The position numbers and the translations under genes are program-made. A stretch of 64,000 nt of DNA from Lentzea terrae. Its GTDB lineage: Bacteria; Actinomycetota; Actinomycetes; Mycobacteriales; Pseudonocardiaceae. The stretch is taken from NCBI RefSeq assembly GCF_003265345.1, contig NZ_QFWW01000035.1, positions 1 through 64,000 of the forward strand, in the 5' to 3' direction. Each line of letters begins with the position of its first letter. The stretch's first letter is position 1. A model generated the notes under the pieces. The model did no database searches and was not told the origin of the DNA. It was given only the letters and a program-made list of their open reading frames with translations. Of the stretch, positions 50,700 through 58,782 are shown in pieces.

Positions 50700-51533
50700 A
50701 TGACCGTCTTGTCGTCCCGTCCGGCGCACCCAGTCGACCCCGGACTGGTGTCAATAGCGCTGGAAGTGGCCGGTCGCCTGGCGAACGACGCCTCGGACGT
50801 CATCATGGCCACCGCCGGGCGCGGCGTGCGTCCGGACTCGGACGAGTCACCGTTCGACTGGGTGACCGACACCGACCGCACCCTCGAACGCCACACCCGC
50901 CGAGTGCTCACGGCCGAGTTCCCCTCGATCCCGGTGTTCTGCGAGAACTCCGATGTGGACGTGCCCGGCGACTCCGAGTTCCGCTGGGTGGTCGATCCGG
51001 TGGACGGCACCGCGAACTACACCGCGGGCATGCCGTGGTGCGCCTACAGCTTGGCTTTGGTGGACCGCTGGGGCCCGGTGGTGGGTGTCGTGGCCGACCC
51101 CTACCGCTCCCAGATCTACGCCGCTGCGCGAGGCCGTGGCATGCGCGCGAACGGCACGCCGGTGCGGTTGACCGAGCGTCAGGGCGACTCCCTGGTCGTG
51201 TGCACGGAGATGACCCGGACGGGTCCGTGGCCCGGTATGGGGGAATTCATCTCGACCGCGGCCATCGCCGGCACGGGCGTGCGCGTGCTGGGCTCGAAGT
51301 GTCTTGCCGTCGCGCAGGTGGCGCTCGGTCACGTCGCTGCCGCCGTGCTGCACGGCTATCACGAGTGGGACGTGGCCGGTGCGGTGTCTCTGGCCGTGGA
51401 GTCCGGAGCCGTGGTGTTGGACAGGCGCGGCGAAGGCGCCCAACTGCCCGGCGACGGCCTTCTGGTGGCGGCCCCGGAGGCGGCCGACGAGGTGCTGGGC
51501 TGGTGGCAGTCGGCGCTTCAGGTGGACAGCTGA
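50700..51533 (+). CDS. Inositol-monophosphatase-family phosphatase
   Basis: 277 residues. Metal-binding motifs VTDTDRTLERH, CENSDVDVPGDSE (the E acidic region), WVVDPVDGTANYTAGM (about 98-113) and EWDVAGAVSLAVESG (about 222-236). Could be inositol monophosphatase, histidinol phosphatase or fructose-bisphosphatase type; the sequence does not settle which. Its 3' end overlaps the convergent gene by 16 nt. Confidence 0.87.
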   Translation: MTVLSSRPAHPVDPGLVSIALEVAGRLANDASDVIMATAGRGVRPDSDESPFDWVTDTDRTLERHTRRVLTAEFPSIPVFCENSDVDVPGDSEFRWVVDPVDGTANYTAGMPWCAYSLALVDRWGPVVGVVADPYRSQIYAAARGRGMRANGTPVRLTERQGDSLVVCTEMTRTGPWPGMGEFISTAAIAGTGVRVLGSKCLAVAQVALGHVAAAVLHGYHEWDVAGAVSLAVESGAVVLDRRGEGAQLPGDGLLVAAPEAADEVLGWWQSALQVDS

Positions 51534-52138
51534 GGCAGCTGCTTCTCGAGCACCTCGAGGTGGGTGCGCGCCTCGTCCAGCTCCGGGTGGTCGAACATCT
51601 GCAGCGCGACCCTGCCGACCTCGTTCTCGAACTGCTGGAAGTCGCGCGCGGCCTGGAGCAGCCGCTGGTACACCGGGTGCTGCCGGTCGACCGCGCCGAG
51701 GGCCCTGCCCAGCTGCGCGATTCCCCTGACGTCGTCGAGCTCTTTCGTGAGCTGCTCGCTGATCCGCTGCAGCCAGTCCTTCGCCGCCGACTTCGGGACG
51801 GTCTGGACGGCATTCGCAACCCTGCGCGTGGACTCGGCGCAGCGCTCCACCAGTTCGGACCACATGTCGTAGGGCTGCTGCGGGATCGGCGGGTGGACCG
51901 GGTGTCTGGGCTGGCGCGGCTGTTGGATCGCGCGGCGGACGAAACCGACGCCTGTGCCGATCACGGCGCCCGGGATGCCGCCGAACGCCACGGCGAAGAT
52001 GAGGATCGCCGTGATCGTCACGAAGGCCGAATGCGGGCGGTCACTGGTGGAGGCCAGGTCGACGGCGGTGGTGAGGACGCCCATGAGCAGGGTGCCTGTT
52101 GCGGCACCCCAGAGCGCTGAGCGGACGACAACCCCCAT
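51518..52138 (-). CDS. Membrane protein with C-terminal helical domain, unknown function
   Basis: 206 residues. Two transmembrane helices (about 7-30 and 38-60, AFVTITAILIFAVAFGGIPG), a proline-rich linker QQPRQPRHPVHPPIPQQP, then an amphipathic helical domain (about 95-206) with DWLQRISEQLTKELDDV and ARTHLEVLEKQLPQL. No family recognised. ATG at 52138; a GTG at 52162 adds eight residues. Confidence 0.65.
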   Translation of the reverse strand: MGVVVRSALWGAATGTLLMGVLTTAVDLASTSDRPHSAFVTITAILIFAVAFGGIPGAVIGTGVGFVRRAIQQPRQPRHPVHPPIPQQPYDMWSELVERCAESTRRVANAVQTVPKSAAKDWLQRISEQLTKELDDVRGIAQLGRALGAVDRQHPVYQRLLQAARDFQQFENEVGRVALQMFDHPELDEARTHLEVLEKQLPQLST

Positions 52139-52181
52139 GGCCCGTGATCGTGCCACGTTCACCGCGTGTTCGTCGGGAAAC

Positions 52182-53222
52182 TCAGGCGTCGAAGTCGACC
52201 GTCACGCACTCGCTGGTCGGCAGCGCCTGGCAGGTCAGCACGAACCCGGCCGCCACCTCGGACTCGTCGAGCGCGTAGTTGCGCCGCATCTCCACCGAGC
52301 CTTCGGTGACGAGCGCACGGCACGTGCCGCACACCCCGCCCTTGCACGCGAACGGCAGGTCGGCGCGAACTCGCTGGGCGGCGTCCAGGATCGGCTCGTC
52401 GGCGGGCAACGGCAGCGTGGTCGACTTGCCGTCCAGCACCACCGTCACGGTCGCGGCCGAGTCCACCACGGCCTCGGTGCGGCGCGGGGGTGGCGGAGGC
52501 TCGTCCACGTAGAAGAGCTCGTGGTGGACGCGGTCCGCCGGGACGCCGCGTGCGCGCAGCACTTCGGTGGCGTCCTGGACCATCTCGTACGGGCCGCAGA
52601 GCCACCACTCGTCGATGCCGTCGAACGGGACGACGGTGGACAACAGCGCCGTCAGCTTCTCTGCGTTCAGGCGACCGGAGAAGAGCTCGACGTCGCGCGG
52701 TTCGCGGGACAGGACGTGGATCAGCTGGAAGGTGGCCGGGTAGCGGTCCTTCAGGTCGGCCAGCTCGTCGGCGAACATCACCGTGTCGGTGCGGCGGTTG
52801 CCGTACAGCAGCGTCACGCGGGCACCGGTGGCCAGCACGGTCGCGGCGATCGACAGGGCCGGGGTGATGCCGGAGCCCGCGACCACCAGGCCGTGGTGCG
52901 TGCCGGTGCCGGTCGGCGTGAACTTGCCCAGCGGCGGCAGGACTTCGAGCACGTCACCGGGGGCCACGCGGTCGACCAGCCAGGTGGAGAACTGGCCGCC
53001 GTCGACGCGGCGGACGCCGATGCGCGGTGCGGCACCGGCCGGGGCGCAGATCGAGTACGAGCGGCGTTCGTCGCCCTGGCGCAGGGTCAGGTACTGGCCC
53101 GCAGCGAAGGCGAAGTCCTCGGACAGGTCAGAAGGCACGTCGAAGGTGACGGCCACGGCGTCGTCGCAGAGGCGGTCGACGCGGGCGACCGTCAGCTTGT
53201 GGAAGGCAGCGCGGCGCGACAA
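52182..53222 (-). CDS. paaE: Phenylacetyl-CoA epoxidase reductase subunit
   Basis: 346 residues. FAD domain RRSYSICAPAG (about 53-63, flavin RxYS motif), NAD domain VVAGSGITPALSIA (about 112-125), and a C-terminal plant-type [2Fe-2S] domain with CKGGVCGTCRAL...LTCQALP (about 290-331). It transfers electrons from NADPH to the PaaA di-iron site. TTG start directly after the paaD stop. Last gene of the paaABCDE group. Confidence 0.9.
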   Translation of the reverse strand: MSRRAAFHKLTVARVDRLCDDAVAVTFDVPSDLSEDFAFAAGQYLTLRQGDERRSYSICAPAGAAPRIGVRRVDGGQFSTWLVDRVAPGDVLEVLPPLGKFTPTGTGTHHGLVVAGSGITPALSIAATVLATGARVTLLYGNRRTDTVMFADELADLKDRYPATFQLIHVLSREPRDVELFSGRLNAEKLTALLSTVVPFDGIDEWWLCGPYEMVQDATEVLRARGVPADRVHHELFYVDEPPPPPRRTEAVVDSAATVTVVLDGKSTTLPLPADEPILDAAQRVRADLPFACKGGVCGTCRALVTEGSVEMRRNYALDESEVAAGFVLTCQALPTSECVTVDFDA

Positions 53223-53714
53223 CTAGATCTCCTTGACGTGCTCGAAGGGCTCGGAGCAGGCGTTGCAGCGGCGCAGGGCCTTGCACGCGGTCGAGCCGAA
53301 CCGGGAAATCTCCGAGGTGTTCAGCGAGCCGCACTGCGGGCAGGCGACCTGACGGGACGGCGGCACGAGGTTCAGCGGAACGGGTCCCACAGCGGCAGGA
53401 CCCACGCGGGACGGTGGTGCGATGCCCGCCGCAGCCAGCTTCGTGCGGCCTTCGGAGCTGATCCAGTCCGTGGTCCAGGCAGGCGAGAGCGACAGGCGCA
53501 CCTCGACCTCCTCGAAGCCCGCGGAGAGCAACGAACGGCGCAGGTCGGCGCCCATCTCGTCGATCGCGGGGCAACCGGAGTAGGTCGGGGTGATCGTGAC
53601 GACGACACGACCGTCCTCTTCGGACACCTCGCGCAGCACGCCGAGGTCGGCCAGCGTGAGGACCGGGAGCTCCGGGTCCCGCACGGCCGACGCGACCTCC
53701 AGTGCCGTCGTCAC
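53223..53714 (-). CDS. paaD: Phenylacetyl-CoA epoxidase assembly protein PaaD
   Basis: 163 residues. MIP18/DUF59-like domain (about 1-90) with VRDPELPVLTLADLG and TYSGCPAIDEMGADL, then a C-terminal cysteine region ACPQCGS...CKALRRCNAC (about 123-153) that can bind metal or a cluster. Required for maturation of the epoxidase. GTG at 53714 overlaps the paaC stop by 4 nt. Confidence 0.92.
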   Translation of the reverse strand: MTTALEVASAVRDPELPVLTLADLGVLREVSEEDGRVVVTITPTYSGCPAIDEMGADLRRSLLSAGFEEVEVRLSLSPAWTTDWISSEGRTKLAAAGIAPPSRVGPAAVGPVPLNLVPPSRQVACPQCGSLNTSEISRFGSTACKALRRCNACSEPFEHVKEI

Positions 53715-54595
53715 CAGACCGCTCCCGGCAGTGACCGGTGCAGGTGCTGCAGCTCGGCGAGCAGGAAGCCCATGGCCTCGGTGTGCACGCCGTCGCGGCC
53801 CGCCATGCCCGCGACGCGCGCGGCCTTCGTGTCGGCGGGGCGCTGCAGGCCCGCGGCGCTCAGCACCGCGTCGAGCACACCGTCCACTTCGGACCTCACA
53901 GAGGCCGGGTCGACCGCGACGCCGGCCAGCCGGGCTTCCACGGCGTGCGTGGCGAACAGCTCGTCCACGAACGGCCACACCCGCTCCAGCCCGGCCTGCA
54001 TGCGGCGATGCGACTCGTCGGTGCCGTCGCCGAGCCGGACGGTCCACTGCGCGGCGTGGTCGCGGTGGTACGCGATCTCCTTCAGGCCCTTCTCGGCCAC
54101 GGCGGCCAGCACCGGGTCGGCCGAGCCGCGCAGGCGCGAGAACAGGGCGAGGCGCCACGTCGAGAACACCAGCAGGCGCGCGATCGTCGTGCCGAAGTCA
54201 CCGCCGGGGCCGGGGCCGCAGTCGATCTCGGCCAGGTGCACGTTGCGGAACTCGCGCTCGTCGCGCAGGTACGCCAGTTCGTCTTCCGACTTGCCGAGCA
54301 CCTCGCCGGCGCGCGTCAGCAGCATGCGGGCCTGGCCCAGCAGGTCGAGCGCGATGTTGGCGAGGGCGATGTCCTCTTCCAGCTCGGGAGCGCGCGAGCA
54401 CCACTCCGAGAGGCGCTGCGAGAAGATCAACGCGTCGTCGCCGAGCATCAGGCAGTACGCCGCGAGATCGTCGCGGTCGACCCCGGCCGGGAACTCGCGG
54501 TTCACGCCGGACAGGGCCTCGGAGAAGCCGGTGCCGAACGCCCAGTGCGCGTCCTCGTGTCCGAGCAGCGACTCGTAGGCATTGTCGAAGCTCAT
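53711..54595 (-). CDS. paaC: Phenylacetyl-CoA epoxidase structural subunit PaaC
   Basis: 294 residues of the PaaA/PaaC ferritin-like family, which here lacks an active di-iron site. Helical features DLLGQARMLLTRAGEVLG, LAYLRDEREFRNVHL (about 105-119), LKEIAYHRDHAAQWTVRLGD. ATG overlaps the paaB stop by 4 nt. Confidence 0.93.
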   Translation of the reverse strand: MSFDNAYESLLGHEDAHWAFGTGFSEALSGVNREFPAGVDRDDLAAYCLMLGDDALIFSQRLSEWCSRAPELEEDIALANIALDLLGQARMLLTRAGEVLGKSEDELAYLRDEREFRNVHLAEIDCGPGPGGDFGTTIARLLVFSTWRLALFSRLRGSADPVLAAVAEKGLKEIAYHRDHAAQWTVRLGDGTDESHRRMQAGLERVWPFVDELFATHAVEARLAGVAVDPASVRSEVDGVLDAVLSAAGLQRPADTKAARVAGMAGRDGVHTEAMGFLLAELQHLHRSLPGAVW

Positions 54596-54876
54596 AGGTG
54601 CGGCACGTCCTCGGGAATCGAGTAGAACGTCGGGTGCCGGTAGACCTTGTCGCCGGACGGCGCGAAGAACGGGTCCTTCTCGTCCGGCGAGGAAGCCGTG
54701 ATCGAGGCGGCGGGCACCACCCAGATCGACACGCCCTCGTTGCGGCGTGTGTAGACGTCACGGGCGTTGCGCAGCGCCATCTCCGCGTCCGGGGCGTGCA
54801 GCGAACCGACGTGCACGTGGTTCAGGCCGCGCTTGCCCCGCACGAACACTTCCCACAGCGGCCAAGACGTGCTCAC
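54592..54876 (-). CDS. paaB: Phenylacetyl-CoA epoxidase subunit PaaB
   Basis: 94 residues, a small bridging subunit of the PaaABC complex. WPLWEVFVRGKRGLNHVHVG at the N-terminus, LRNARDVYTRRNEGVSIWVV, ending IPEDVPHL. GTG at 54876 overlaps the paaA stop by 4 nt. Confidence 0.93.
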   Translation of the reverse strand: MSTSWPLWEVFVRGKRGLNHVHVGSLHAPDAEMALRNARDVYTRRNEGVSIWVVPAASITASSPDEKDPFFAPSGDKVYRHPTFYSIPEDVPHL

Positions 54877-55811
54877 GCGGCACCTTCCTTCTGTGCGTGC
54901 TTCTGAGCGTGTGCGGCCGCGGCCTCGCGGACCCAGGAGCCGTCCTCGTGGGCCTTGCGGCGGTGGGCGATGCGCTGCTCGTTGCAGACGCCGCCACCCT
55001 TCACGACCTGCCAGAACTCGTCCCAGTCCGGCGCACCGAAGTCGTACTGCCCGCGCTCTTCGTTCCACTTGAGCTCGGGGTCGGGGAACGTGACGCCGAG
55101 CGCCTCGGCCTGCGGCACGCTCATGTTCACGAACTTCTGCCGCAGCTCGTCGTTGGTGTCGCGCTTGATCCGCCACGCCATCGACTGCTCGGTGTTCGTC
55201 GACTCGGAGTCCGGCGGGCCGAACATCATCAGCGCCGGCCACCACCACCGGTTCACCGAGTCCTGCACCATGTCCTTCTGCTGCTGGGTGCCGCGCATCA
55301 TCGTCATGAGCAGCTCGTAGCCCTGACGCTGGTGGAACGACTCTTCCTTGCAGATGCGGATCATGGCGCGCGCGTACGGCCCGTAGGACGTGCGGCACAA
55401 CGGCACCTGGTTGCAGATCGCGGCGCCGTCGACGAGCCAGCCGATCACACCGACGTCGGCGAACGTCAGCGTCGGGTAGTTGAAGATCGAGGAGTACTTC
55501 TGGCGGCCCTCGATGAGCTTGGTCGTCAGGTCCTCGCGGTCGGCGCCGAGCGTCTCGGTCGCCGAGTACAGGTACAGGCCGTGCCCGGCCTCGTCCTGCA
55601 CCTTCGCCAGCAGGATCGCCTTGCGCCGCAGCGAGGGCGCGCGCGAGATCCAGTTGCCCTCCGGCTGCATCCCGATGATCTCGGAGTGCGCGTGCTGGGC
55701 GATCTGCCTGATCAGGGTCTTGCGGTAGCCGTCGGGCATCCAGTCGCGCGGCTCGATGCGCGAGTCGGCCTGCACCGTGCGCTCGAAGCGCAGCTCCAGG
55801 TCATCCGCCAT
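54873..55811 (-). CDS. paaA: Phenylacetyl-CoA 1,2-epoxidase catalytic subunit PaaA
   Basis: 312 residues. Two di-iron ligand sets: QDEAGHGLYLYSA (about 72-84) and KEESFHQRQGYEL (about 159-171). It epoxidises the aromatic ring of phenylacetyl-CoA in the aerobic phenylacetate pathway. First of five tightly linked genes A-B-C-D-E. ATG start 10 nt after the upstream DUF3592-like gene, which may share the transcript. No phenylacetyl-CoA ligase or PaaG/Z/H/J lies in the window. Confidence 0.95.
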   Translation of the reverse strand: MADDLELRFERTVQADSRIEPRDWMPDGYRKTLIRQIAQHAHSEIIGMQPEGNWISRAPSLRRKAILLAKVQDEAGHGLYLYSATETLGADREDLTTKLIEGRQKYSSIFNYPTLTFADVGVIGWLVDGAAICNQVPLCRTSYGPYARAMIRICKEESFHQRQGYELLMTMMRGTQQQKDMVQDSVNRWWWPALMMFGPPDSESTNTEQSMAWRIKRDTNDELRQKFVNMSVPQAEALGVTFPDPELKWNEERGQYDFGAPDWDEFWQVVKGGGVCNEQRIAHRRKAHEDGSWVREAAAAHAQKHAQKEGAA

Positions 55812-55820
55812 ACCCCGATG

Positions 55821-56267
55821 TTACACCTGAGTGCCGAATCTGCGTAGAACTGTCACAACGGCGGCGATGACGGCCCAGACGGCGAGGAGAAAGCTGCCGA
55901 CGGGCAGCAGGCTCAGGACGGCGGTCCGGCCGGCCACGCGCGTCAGTTCCGGGTTCGACTGGTCGTACTCGACCTTCACGTTGTCGCCGACGTTGAGACC
56001 CGCCGGGTACAGCACGCCCTGCGACGGGATGATCACGCGGCCGTCCGGTGTGGCGTAGCGCACAACCGTCCTGTTGAAGGCCACGGAGTCGACCTGCGCG
56101 ACCGCCTGCCCCAGGTGCCGCTCGATGGCCATGTCGTCGCGCCAGCAGGCGAGCGGCAACAGCACGCAAACGAGCGTGACCACCCCGCCGACCACGAACA
56201 AAGTGCGGACCACCGCCCGGCGGACCCGCACACCGATGGCCGGCTTGGTCACTGCGTCCTCCACCAC
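55821..56267 (-). CDS. DUF3592-like two-helix membrane protein
   Basis: 148 residues. Transmembrane helices at about 20-42 and 118-140 flank an extracytoplasmic beta-rich domain with VVRYATPDGRVIIPSQGVLYPAG and DNVKVEYDQSNPELTRV, matching DUF3592-type proteins. A similar membrane protein lies between menD and mgtA in mycobacteria. GTG start. Ten nt upstream of paaA. Confidence 0.7.
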   Translation of the reverse strand: MVEDAVTKPAIGVRVRRAVVRTLFVVGGVVTLVCVLLPLACWRDDMAIERHLGQAVAQVDSVAFNRTVVRYATPDGRVIIPSQGVLYPAGLNVGDNVKVEYDQSNPELTRVAGRTAVLSLLPVGSFLLAVWAVIAAVVTVLRRFGTQV

Positions 56268-56330
56268 AACTGAGAAGTCTAGAGCCGGGCGGGTGCCGCA
56301 CTTTCAGGTTGAGGTCCATACAGTCGGAGC

Positions 56331-57563
56331 GTGACCTCAGCACCCACATCGCGAGCACGGCAGCGGATCCGCGTCCGGTCGAGGCGGGACACCGCCGGTG
56401 ACCTGCTCGGACTGCTGCCAGACCCGGAGCACGCGCTCGCCTGGGTGCGCGACGGGTCCGGTCTGGTCGGCTGGGGCGAGGCAGCTCGTTTCGAGGTCAG
56501 CGGCCCGGACCGGTTCGCGCAGGCGGACAAGTGGTGGCAGGAGTTCGTGTCTCAGTTGGACGTCGACGACACGCTGGGCGTACCGGGCAGTGGTCCGGTG
56601 GCGTTCGTCTCGATGGCCTTCGCGGACTCGCCGGGCGACTCGGTGCTGATCGTCCCCGAGGTCGTCGTGGGCCGCCGCAACGGCGAGCAGTGGATCACCA
56701 CGATCGGTGCCGCGGACACCACTCCTGACGTTCTGCCGCTGGCTCGACCCTCCACTGTTCGGTACTCGAACGGGCAGCTGCCGGTCACGCAGTACCGCGA
56801 GGCGGTGCGTTCCGCCGTTGCCCGGATGCGTGGCGGTGAGCTGGACAAGGTCGTGCTGGCCCACGACCTGGTGGCCTCGACCGATCGACGGCTGGACCAG
56901 CGGTTCGTGCTGCAGGGGCTGGCGCGGCGGTATCCGGAGTGCTGGGCGTACGCGGTGGACGGGCTCGTGGGCGCCACGCCCGAACTGCTGCTGCGCCGGA
57001 CCGGGTCGGTCGTGGACTCGCGAGTGCTGGCGGGGACGACGTGGCCGCACGACGGGATCTCCGACGAGGAACTGGCCGCGGCGCTGATGTCGTCGGAGAA
57101 GAACCTCGAGGAGCACGACTACGCGATCACGTCCTTGGCGGAGACGCTGCGGCCCTTCTGCACGACGATGTCGGTGGAAGGGCCCTCGGTTCTGCGGCTG
57201 CCGAACGTGTCGCACCTGTCCAGCGACGTGATCGGCACGCTGGGGTCGTCGGTGTCGTTGCTGCACCTCGGCTCGGCGGTGCATCCGACGGCTGCGGTGG
57301 GTGGGACGCCTCGGCTGGACGCCACGACGTTGATCTCGCAGCTCGAGGGGATGGACCGCGGCCGGTACGCCGGGCCCGTCGGGTGGATCGACGGGAACGG
57401 GGACGGGGAGCTCGGGATCGCGCTGCGGTGTGCGCAGATTTCCGGGTCCACCGCTCGGTTGTTCGCCGGGTGCGGGCTGGTTGCCGACTCGGACCCGGAC
57501 ATCGAGGTGCAGGAGGCGCACGCCAAGATGCGGCCTATGCGTGAGGCCCTCGAAGGGCTTTAG
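56331..57563 (+). CDS. menF: Isochorismate synthase
   Basis: 410 residues of the chorismate-binding family. Core motifs KVVLAHDLVASTDRRLD, VGATPELLLRR, LAGTTWPHDG, SLLHLGSAVHPTAAVGGTPR and GWIDGNGDGELGIALRCAQI (about 343-362), ending with the chelating region SDPDIEVQEAHAKM. It makes isochorismate for MenD; a salicylate route is possible but less likely given menD, menE and menB nearby. Its 3' end overlaps the convergent grpB by 29 nt. Confidence 0.9.
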   Translation: MTSAPTSRARQRIRVRSRRDTAGDLLGLLPDPEHALAWVRDGSGLVGWGEAARFEVSGPDRFAQADKWWQEFVSQLDVDDTLGVPGSGPVAFVSMAFADSPGDSVLIVPEVVVGRRNGEQWITTIGAADTTPDVLPLARPSTVRYSNGQLPVTQYREAVRSAVARMRGGELDKVVLAHDLVASTDRRLDQRFVLQGLARRYPECWAYAVDGLVGATPELLLRRTGSVVDSRVLAGTTWPHDGISDEELAAALMSSEKNLEEHDYAITSLAETLRPFCTTMSVEGPSVLRLPNVSHLSSDVIGTLGSSVSLLHLGSAVHPTAAVGGTPRLDATTLISQLEGMDRGRYAGPVGWIDGNGDGELGIALRCAQISGSTARLFAGCGLVADSDPDIEVQEAHAKMRPMREALEGL

Positions 57564-58077
57564 CGACGAAGGCGGCTTTGCCTTTTGTGTAGGCCTCGCG
57601 GTCGTGGCCGTTTTCGTTCGCCAGGCGGTGTTTCAGGTCTGCGTAGGCCTGGGCGAGATCGGGGTCGTCGCGGAGCGCGTCGCGAAAGCGGATCTGGTCG
57701 GTCCACCGCTGGTGGCCCGCTTGGATGAGGTGCAGGTGGGCTTCGCGGTGTTGTCCGGACGGGTCCGGCTTGACGAAGAAGCGGCGCCAGGGGCGTTGAT
57801 CCAGTTCCGGCGGCACGTAGACCCAGCCGTTGGCGGTCAGGCGTTCGGCCGTCTCGACGTTGTCCAGGTCCGACACCGAGGCTTGGAGGTCCACGATCGG
57901 TTTCGCGGCGAGGCCGGGGATTGCTGTTGAGCCGACGTGCTCGATGCCGTCGACCAGCCAAGGGGCGAGGAGTTGCTCGAGGTGGTCGCGCTCCGACTCT
58001 GCGCGGACCGTCCAGCTCGGGTCGTGCGGCCGGACTTCCGCTCGCTCGTAGGCCCAGGCCGGTGCTTCGTCACTCAT
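57535..58077 (-). CDS. GrpB-family (UPF0157) nucleotidyltransferase-like protein
   Basis: 180 residues. The nucleotidyltransferase-like signature EHVGSTAIPGLAAKPIVD (about 44-61) holds the two aspartates-type metal site region; YVPPELDQRPWRRFFVK and the C-terminal NENGHDREAYTKGKAAFV are typical of GrpB/UPF0157 proteins. Biochemical function unknown. ATG at 58077 overlaps the upstream stop by 4 nt, so it is coupled with the DinB-like gene. Confidence 0.85.
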   Translation of the reverse strand: MSDEAPAWAYERAEVRPHDPSWTVRAESERDHLEQLLAPWLVDGIEHVGSTAIPGLAAKPIVDLQASVSDLDNVETAERLTANGWVYVPPELDQRPWRRFFVKPDPSGQHREAHLHLIQAGHQRWTDQIRFRDALRDDPDLAQAYADLKHRLANENGHDREAYTKGKAAFVAKALRGPHA

Positions 58078-58697
58078 GGCGAACTCTGCCAGCGCCAGCC
58101 GGTCTGCGGTTCCCGGCCGGGCAGACTGATGCGGTTGGTGGCCCAGAGCAGGCCGGCCCAGGGATCCCCGTCGAGATCGTCGTGGGAGAACATCCTCGCG
58201 AGCACGCGAGCACAAACGTCGCGTGGCGGGTCGAGCCTCAGGCCGAGGCCGCGGGCGATGTCCTCGCCGTGCACCAGCGCTTCGACGCAGCCCATGCCTG
58301 CGAAGTGGGCCGGGTCGGCCATGCCGGTGGGGTGATAGGCGCGCGCGGACGGCGGCGTCGTCCGCACGACCGAGGCGAGGATCCTGCCACCGGTCACCGC
58401 GAACTCCAGCACTTCAGCCGGGCTCGCGTCCTTGTCCGCCACAGCCATGAAGCGCACGTAGCGGGCGTCGGGCCGGGCGACGAGTTGTGCCGCGTAGGAC
58501 AGGAGGCAGTCGCCGATGTGTTCGGCGGTGTGCCAGCAGTTCCACTCTCCGGTGCCGGGCTGGCTCAGCCAGTCCTGGCCGGCCGCGGGGCCGAGGGTGT
58601 CGGCCAGGCAGGAGACCGCCGCGTCGAGGTCGTCAGCGGTCACCGTCACCGCCGCAGAATAGTGGGCGAGATCGGCCGGGCGGACGCGGTTGGACAC
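58074..58697 (-). CDS. DinB/MDMPI-like thiol-dependent metalloenzyme-type protein
   Basis: 207 residues. The four-helix-bundle metal-binding pattern is seen as NCWHTAEHIGDCL (about 53-65) and HGEDIARGL (about 140-148), as in mycothiol-dependent maleylpyruvate isomerase N-terminal domains. Ends WRWQSSP. Likely a mycothiol- or bacillithiol-type S-transferase, but the substrate is unknown. GTG start. Confidence 0.7.
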   Translation of the reverse strand: MSNRVRPADLAHYSAAVTVTADDLDAAVSCLADTLGPAAGQDWLSQPGTGEWNCWHTAEHIGDCLLSYAAQLVARPDARYVRFMAVADKDASPAEVLEFAVTGGRILASVVRTTPPSARAYHPTGMADPAHFAGMGCVEALVHGEDIARGLGLRLDPPRDVCARVLARMFSHDDLDGDPWAGLLWATNRISLPGREPQTGWRWQSSP

Positions 58698-58712
58698 GGC
58701 CGGTGAAAACGC

Positions 58713-58751
58713 TGACGCAGGGGTCCCCCTGAGCTGGGAACCCCTGCGTCA
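58713..58751. terminator. Hairpin terminator downstream of the M1 peptidase
   Basis: TGACGCAGGGGT (58713-58724) and ACCCCTGCGTCA (58740-58751), perfect 12-bp arms; located between the M1 peptidase stop and the next minus-strand gene. Confidence 0.75.
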
Positions 58752-58782
58752 CAACGTACTCAGCCGGTCTGACAGTCCGGCT

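Noticed and set aside
57535..57563. 29-nt overlap of menF and the GrpB-family gene as a special regulatory feature
   Set aside because: Short convergent overlaps are frequent in compact genomes; both proteins end at normal lengths.
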